From the NCBI GenBank assembly GCA_016946835.1, contig JACVTC010000073.1, positions 533,501-597,500 on the forward strand: a DNA stretch of 64,000 bases, written 5' to 3'. The notes beneath the pieces were generated by a model. The model ran no database searches. It worked only from the letters and a program-made list of their open reading frames with translations, and had not been told where the DNA came from. Shown piece after piece: positions 62,301 to 64,000 of this stretch. Numbering within the stretch: the stretch's first letter is position 1; each line of letters opens with the position of its first letter. Source of the DNA: Neocallimastix lanati (nom. inval.). Lineage: Eukaryota > Neocallimastigomycota > Neocallimastigomycetes > Neocallimastigales > Neocallimastigaceae. Both the position numbers and the translations under genes were made by a program.

Positions 62301-64000
62301 GTAATATTAAATCAGTCATTCAATGGGAAGAAGATACTCCAGAAGATGCTGAACCATTCGTTAATATCAAATTAAATGAATATCCTGCCAATACAGAAAC
62401 AATTACTCAATGGTATATTGATAGAGCTCATGCTATTGAAAAGAATACCGGTTTAATTAATAATGCACTTGCTTTGATTAAGATTGGTATTGACAAAAAT
62501 GTTCCAAATTTAGAGACTATATATGAAGACCTTATTACCCTTTCTTCGCTTGTTTATGATTGTTTTACTGTTGATGGTAGCAACGTCGTTGAAATTGATT
62601 TGGAAACATTAGAAAAATTAAATGAACAAGAAATTGTGAATTTATTCATGAAAGAAACCAATTCGAAAAGAGTTGTTGATGACGTAAGACTATTTGTTAT
62701 ACCATATTTGGAACGTCTTGTTCAAAGATGGAGAAGAAATAATGTATATAGTAATCCTATTGATTTACTATCTAATTATTTAAGAAAAATTGCTGAGGAT
62801 CATATCGAATGGTGTTGTCTTATTATGGAAGCTTCTCATCCTGTAATTCCTGTTGAGCAACGTATCATTAAATATGATATTCTGCTATCTCATTTAATCG
62901 TAGATTGTTCTTATCTAAATAAAGAAGAAAATAATCTTCAATATATTCGTAGAATGTTTGATTGTATTCCAGCATTAGATGCCGATATGTATCAAGATAT
63001 GAACAATGTCATTCAACAAGAAATCGAAGAATTGGATGAAACCATTGATAGATTTGATGATCATTTAGCATCCCTTGAATTATTAGAAAAATATGAAATT
63101 AGTTTACCGTTAAGTTGGTTTAATGAATCTGTTGGAAATACCGATAAGCAACGTGCTCTTTTATTAAAACTTACAAGAAAAATTAGTACTGATATTGATT
63201 TATCAAGAATGACTTTATCAGAAATGAATAATCCTAAAAATAAAAAGTATCAAGAGTGGGAAACACTTTGGGATGATATTTTAACATTAAGAGAATATGG
63301 TGTTTTAGATGATATTCCAATTAAGGAAATTCAAGCTGATTTTGTCTCTGCTTTACTTAATGGTGGTCAATTCGCATTAGCTAAAGAAACCATATATGAT
63401 AAGGATGAAGGAGATTATATTTTACCACATTCTGTTATTGAAAAGTTGATTATTAATGCTTCACAAGAATTCTTTGATAATTCTCAATCTTGTTCTTCCA
63501 ATCATGGTTCTATGATGTTGGCTAGAGAATGTCTTCAAATTATTGATCCAACTCCTGCTATTAAAGAAGAATTGGATTTAATTGATGCTGTCGATATTTT
63601 ATCGCAGTATAAATTGAAAATAAAATCAAAATCAGATATTCCAATTTTACCAATTCAAGTTAGAATGTGTGAAAATCGTTTAGATTTTATTCAAAAAATT
63701 CTTGATTTGGATACCAACGATTATACAAAGACGGGAAAATTAATTAATCTCTCCGAAAAATTGTTAGGTCAAAAGTTTAATAGAGTAGAAGAAGCTAGAA
63801 TAAGAACAATGATTGGTAATTCTGCTATTAATCATAATAATTTCACTTTTGCTAATGAAATTTGTAATTCAATTATTGGTATTCATGACGATATATCTGA
63901 AGCAAATAATGACATATGGAGGTTATTCTATCGTTTAGCTTCTCATCCTGATTTTACTGATATTACTACAAAGATCATATTAATTGGTCATACTTTATCT
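59339..64000 (+). CDS. NBAS / Sec39-domain vesicle tethering protein (3' end beyond window)
   Basis: One open frame of 1,554 codons without an intron, from ATG at 59339 (MDDDLLNYTLYGF) to the window edge. Residues about 90-560 form a beta-propeller like the NBAS N-terminal domain (AISYDKNYLAILQDDSVVI, WRTIAWSLDSSLIAISYSHGQIKIY, SLSPNKEFLLTLDFAGTINLWRI). An acidic stretch EEESEEESEKED follows, as in NBAS. The Sec39-type helical solenoid starts at about residue 640 (ALDLAKKYELDTDYVYQAQW, YLSKIKNNVWVIESCLDRIP, LLKYLDRLKTYEEIM, ALSLIKIGI, EELDLIDAV). NBAS/Sec39 with ZW10 and RINT1 (Dsl1/NRZ complex) tethers COPI vesicles at the ER; NBAS also has a role in nonsense-mediated decay in animals. This is the long, propeller-bearing form, not the short yeast Sec39. 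Full length is probably above 2,000 residues. Confidence 0.92.
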   Translation, partial: MDDDLLNYTLYGFNNEDNFLIEKTKKSFWSSDEDKNQALFKKEKEFLQGYTDIPKQLINNVANRLVNTVDGLVISMSMPPPVTKALSQVKNICPWHIAISYDKNYLAILQDDSVVIVSKELDYDFRSQKVIKIDTDPFPSWRTIAWSLDSSLIAISYSHGQIKIYRLSNAELIYVIQPKNQINESKKKSNPNNESEGKHILLNKNTFNQNNNSKIGIIDPAVSLQFIDPKRGKSTSTPYNGKLYSYELLVINHAGTLRSYLFNVDSVSNDESQQNDKEIRKIPSKAIVIAREGQSPDKKITFYHKFSFKPWLNIVVTSVVDLENNLLYLGGINKDSSMTGSNNNLDEIQKEKPVSNNSDDTSFIVWKLTSSLPFYVKYNSDEKSEYYDSTKKLRSARQSKWGVVKDYLFNWRHPTFVDNIIHSLSLSPNKEFLLTLDFAGTINLWRIKNEKLIKSITVDDLKPLLQNYAKNSNRDNSSNSTNNNNNNNVLDENISKVIPSEISWWSDSSIVISFNNGWVGVINLATMNNIMGDQMELFNVNPIVANIPGEKIIILSYSVKSKKVRIGVGSYIEEESEEESEKEDSILIKVMENMVINPLSRITDTFLWHFDNKNSLIPKKEYVTLIERQYSLFILANTLPIDVFYHCINNLDFKGALDLAKKYELDTDYVYQAQWLSNNVSEKTISDYLSKIKNNVWVIESCLDRIPSTPENLLLLIEYALKLTDLKDEVLNDPLFSSKKIRSMSIEEFQKFDPEMSKPEKKIDYINGLQNQIPSLQNVHSFLSPRKKYAISHNNSLNEIARSNSSIKSKTENKITSSSNNITEDFKQAVSLNDISSSSDSGDSLKPNYNCDICFYRLFLLKYLDRLKTYEEIMNLGNSPELRQNFALEFSKFRDINLVLQGMLFAVDEKFDELRVLFNRHTDELLPYRMNILEYIPEAVNPNLYEFLLPEIEFSTRYNISTETEAKSGEKLWTNSPWRSTPDWVESSNIKSVIQWEEDTPEDAEPFVNIKLNEYPANTETITQWYIDRAHAIEKNTGLINNALALIKIGIDKNVPNLETIYEDLITLSSLVYDCFTVDGSNVVEIDLETLEKLNEQEIVNLFMKETNSKRVVDDVRLFVIPYLERLVQRWRRNNVYSNPIDLLSNYLRKIAEDHIEWCCLIMEASHPVIPVEQRIIKYDILLSHLIVDCSYLNKEENNLQYIRRMFDCIPALDADMYQDMNNVIQQEIEELDETIDRFDDHLASLELLEKYEISLPLSWFNESVGNTDKQRALLLKLTRKISTDIDLSRMTLSEMNNPKNKKYQEWETLWDDILTLREYGVLDDIPIKEIQADFVSALLNGGQFALAKETIYDKDEGDYILPHSVIEKLIINASQEFFDNSQSCSSNHGSMMLARECLQIIDPTPAIKEELDLIDAVDILSQYKLKIKSKSDIPILPIQVRMCENRLDFIQKILDLDTNDYTKTGKLINLSEKLLGQKFNRVEEARIRTMIGNSAINHNNFTFANEICNSIIGIHDDISEANNDIWRLFYRLASHPDFTDITTKIILIGHTLS

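Overview
The window looks like nuclear DNA of a zoosporic, very AT-rich fungus, most likely an anaerobic gut fungus (Neocallimastigomycota). The evidence is extreme A+T content, long (AAT/ATT)n tracts read as poly-asparagine, many short introns (GTAA(A/T).. to TAG/CAG/AAG), a flagellar SHIPPO-repeat protein and a Rab28 GTPase (flagellated cells), a fungal DUF1748/mitofissin gene, and the wreck of a CE16-like plant-cell-wall esterase. The phylum is inferred; no rRNA or marker gene is present to prove it.

Layout. 1-4032 (-): 3' -truncated gene for an Asn-rich protein with six RRM-like domains in three pairs. 6.5-7.25 kb (-): dead SGNH/CE16-like esterase. 9302-20431 (+): the most unusual locus. 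Two very long Asn-rich open frames and several small downstream exons join, all in phase, into one predicted 3,380-residue protein. It carries about 70 regularly spaced tryptophan motifs and ends in a ferrochelatase-like domain that has lost its catalytic histidines but keeps the C-terminal Cx2Cx4C motif. A perfect (AAT)~166 array lies inside one of its introns and is probably not translated. 20698-22955 (-) and 23387-24388 (+): a divergent pair, SHIPPO/STPGR flagellar protein and Rab28, sharing a 431-bp promoter region. 26072-30557 (+): 1,350-residue coiled-coil, golgin-like protein. 34116-40167 (+): ISWI chromatin remodeller in 25 exons. 41598-42111 (+): DUF1748/Atg44-like mitofissin. 45377-48716 (-): RBMS/MSSP-type two-RRM protein. 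51418-53161: degenerate LTR-element remnant. 54.6-57.1 kb (-): NOP4/RBM28 pseudogene with several lesions. 59339-64000 (+, runs off the end): NBAS/Sec39-type vesicle-tethering protein, intronless as far as visible.

The genes do not form a pathway. They are a housekeeping and cell-biology set (chromatin, RNA binding, ER-Golgi traffic, flagellum, organelle fission) in a repeat-rich background. About half of the window is AT-rich intergenic DNA with homopolymers, microsatellites and small duplications. All exon joins were worked out by eye from splice signals, phase and family similarity; none is confirmed by transcript data.
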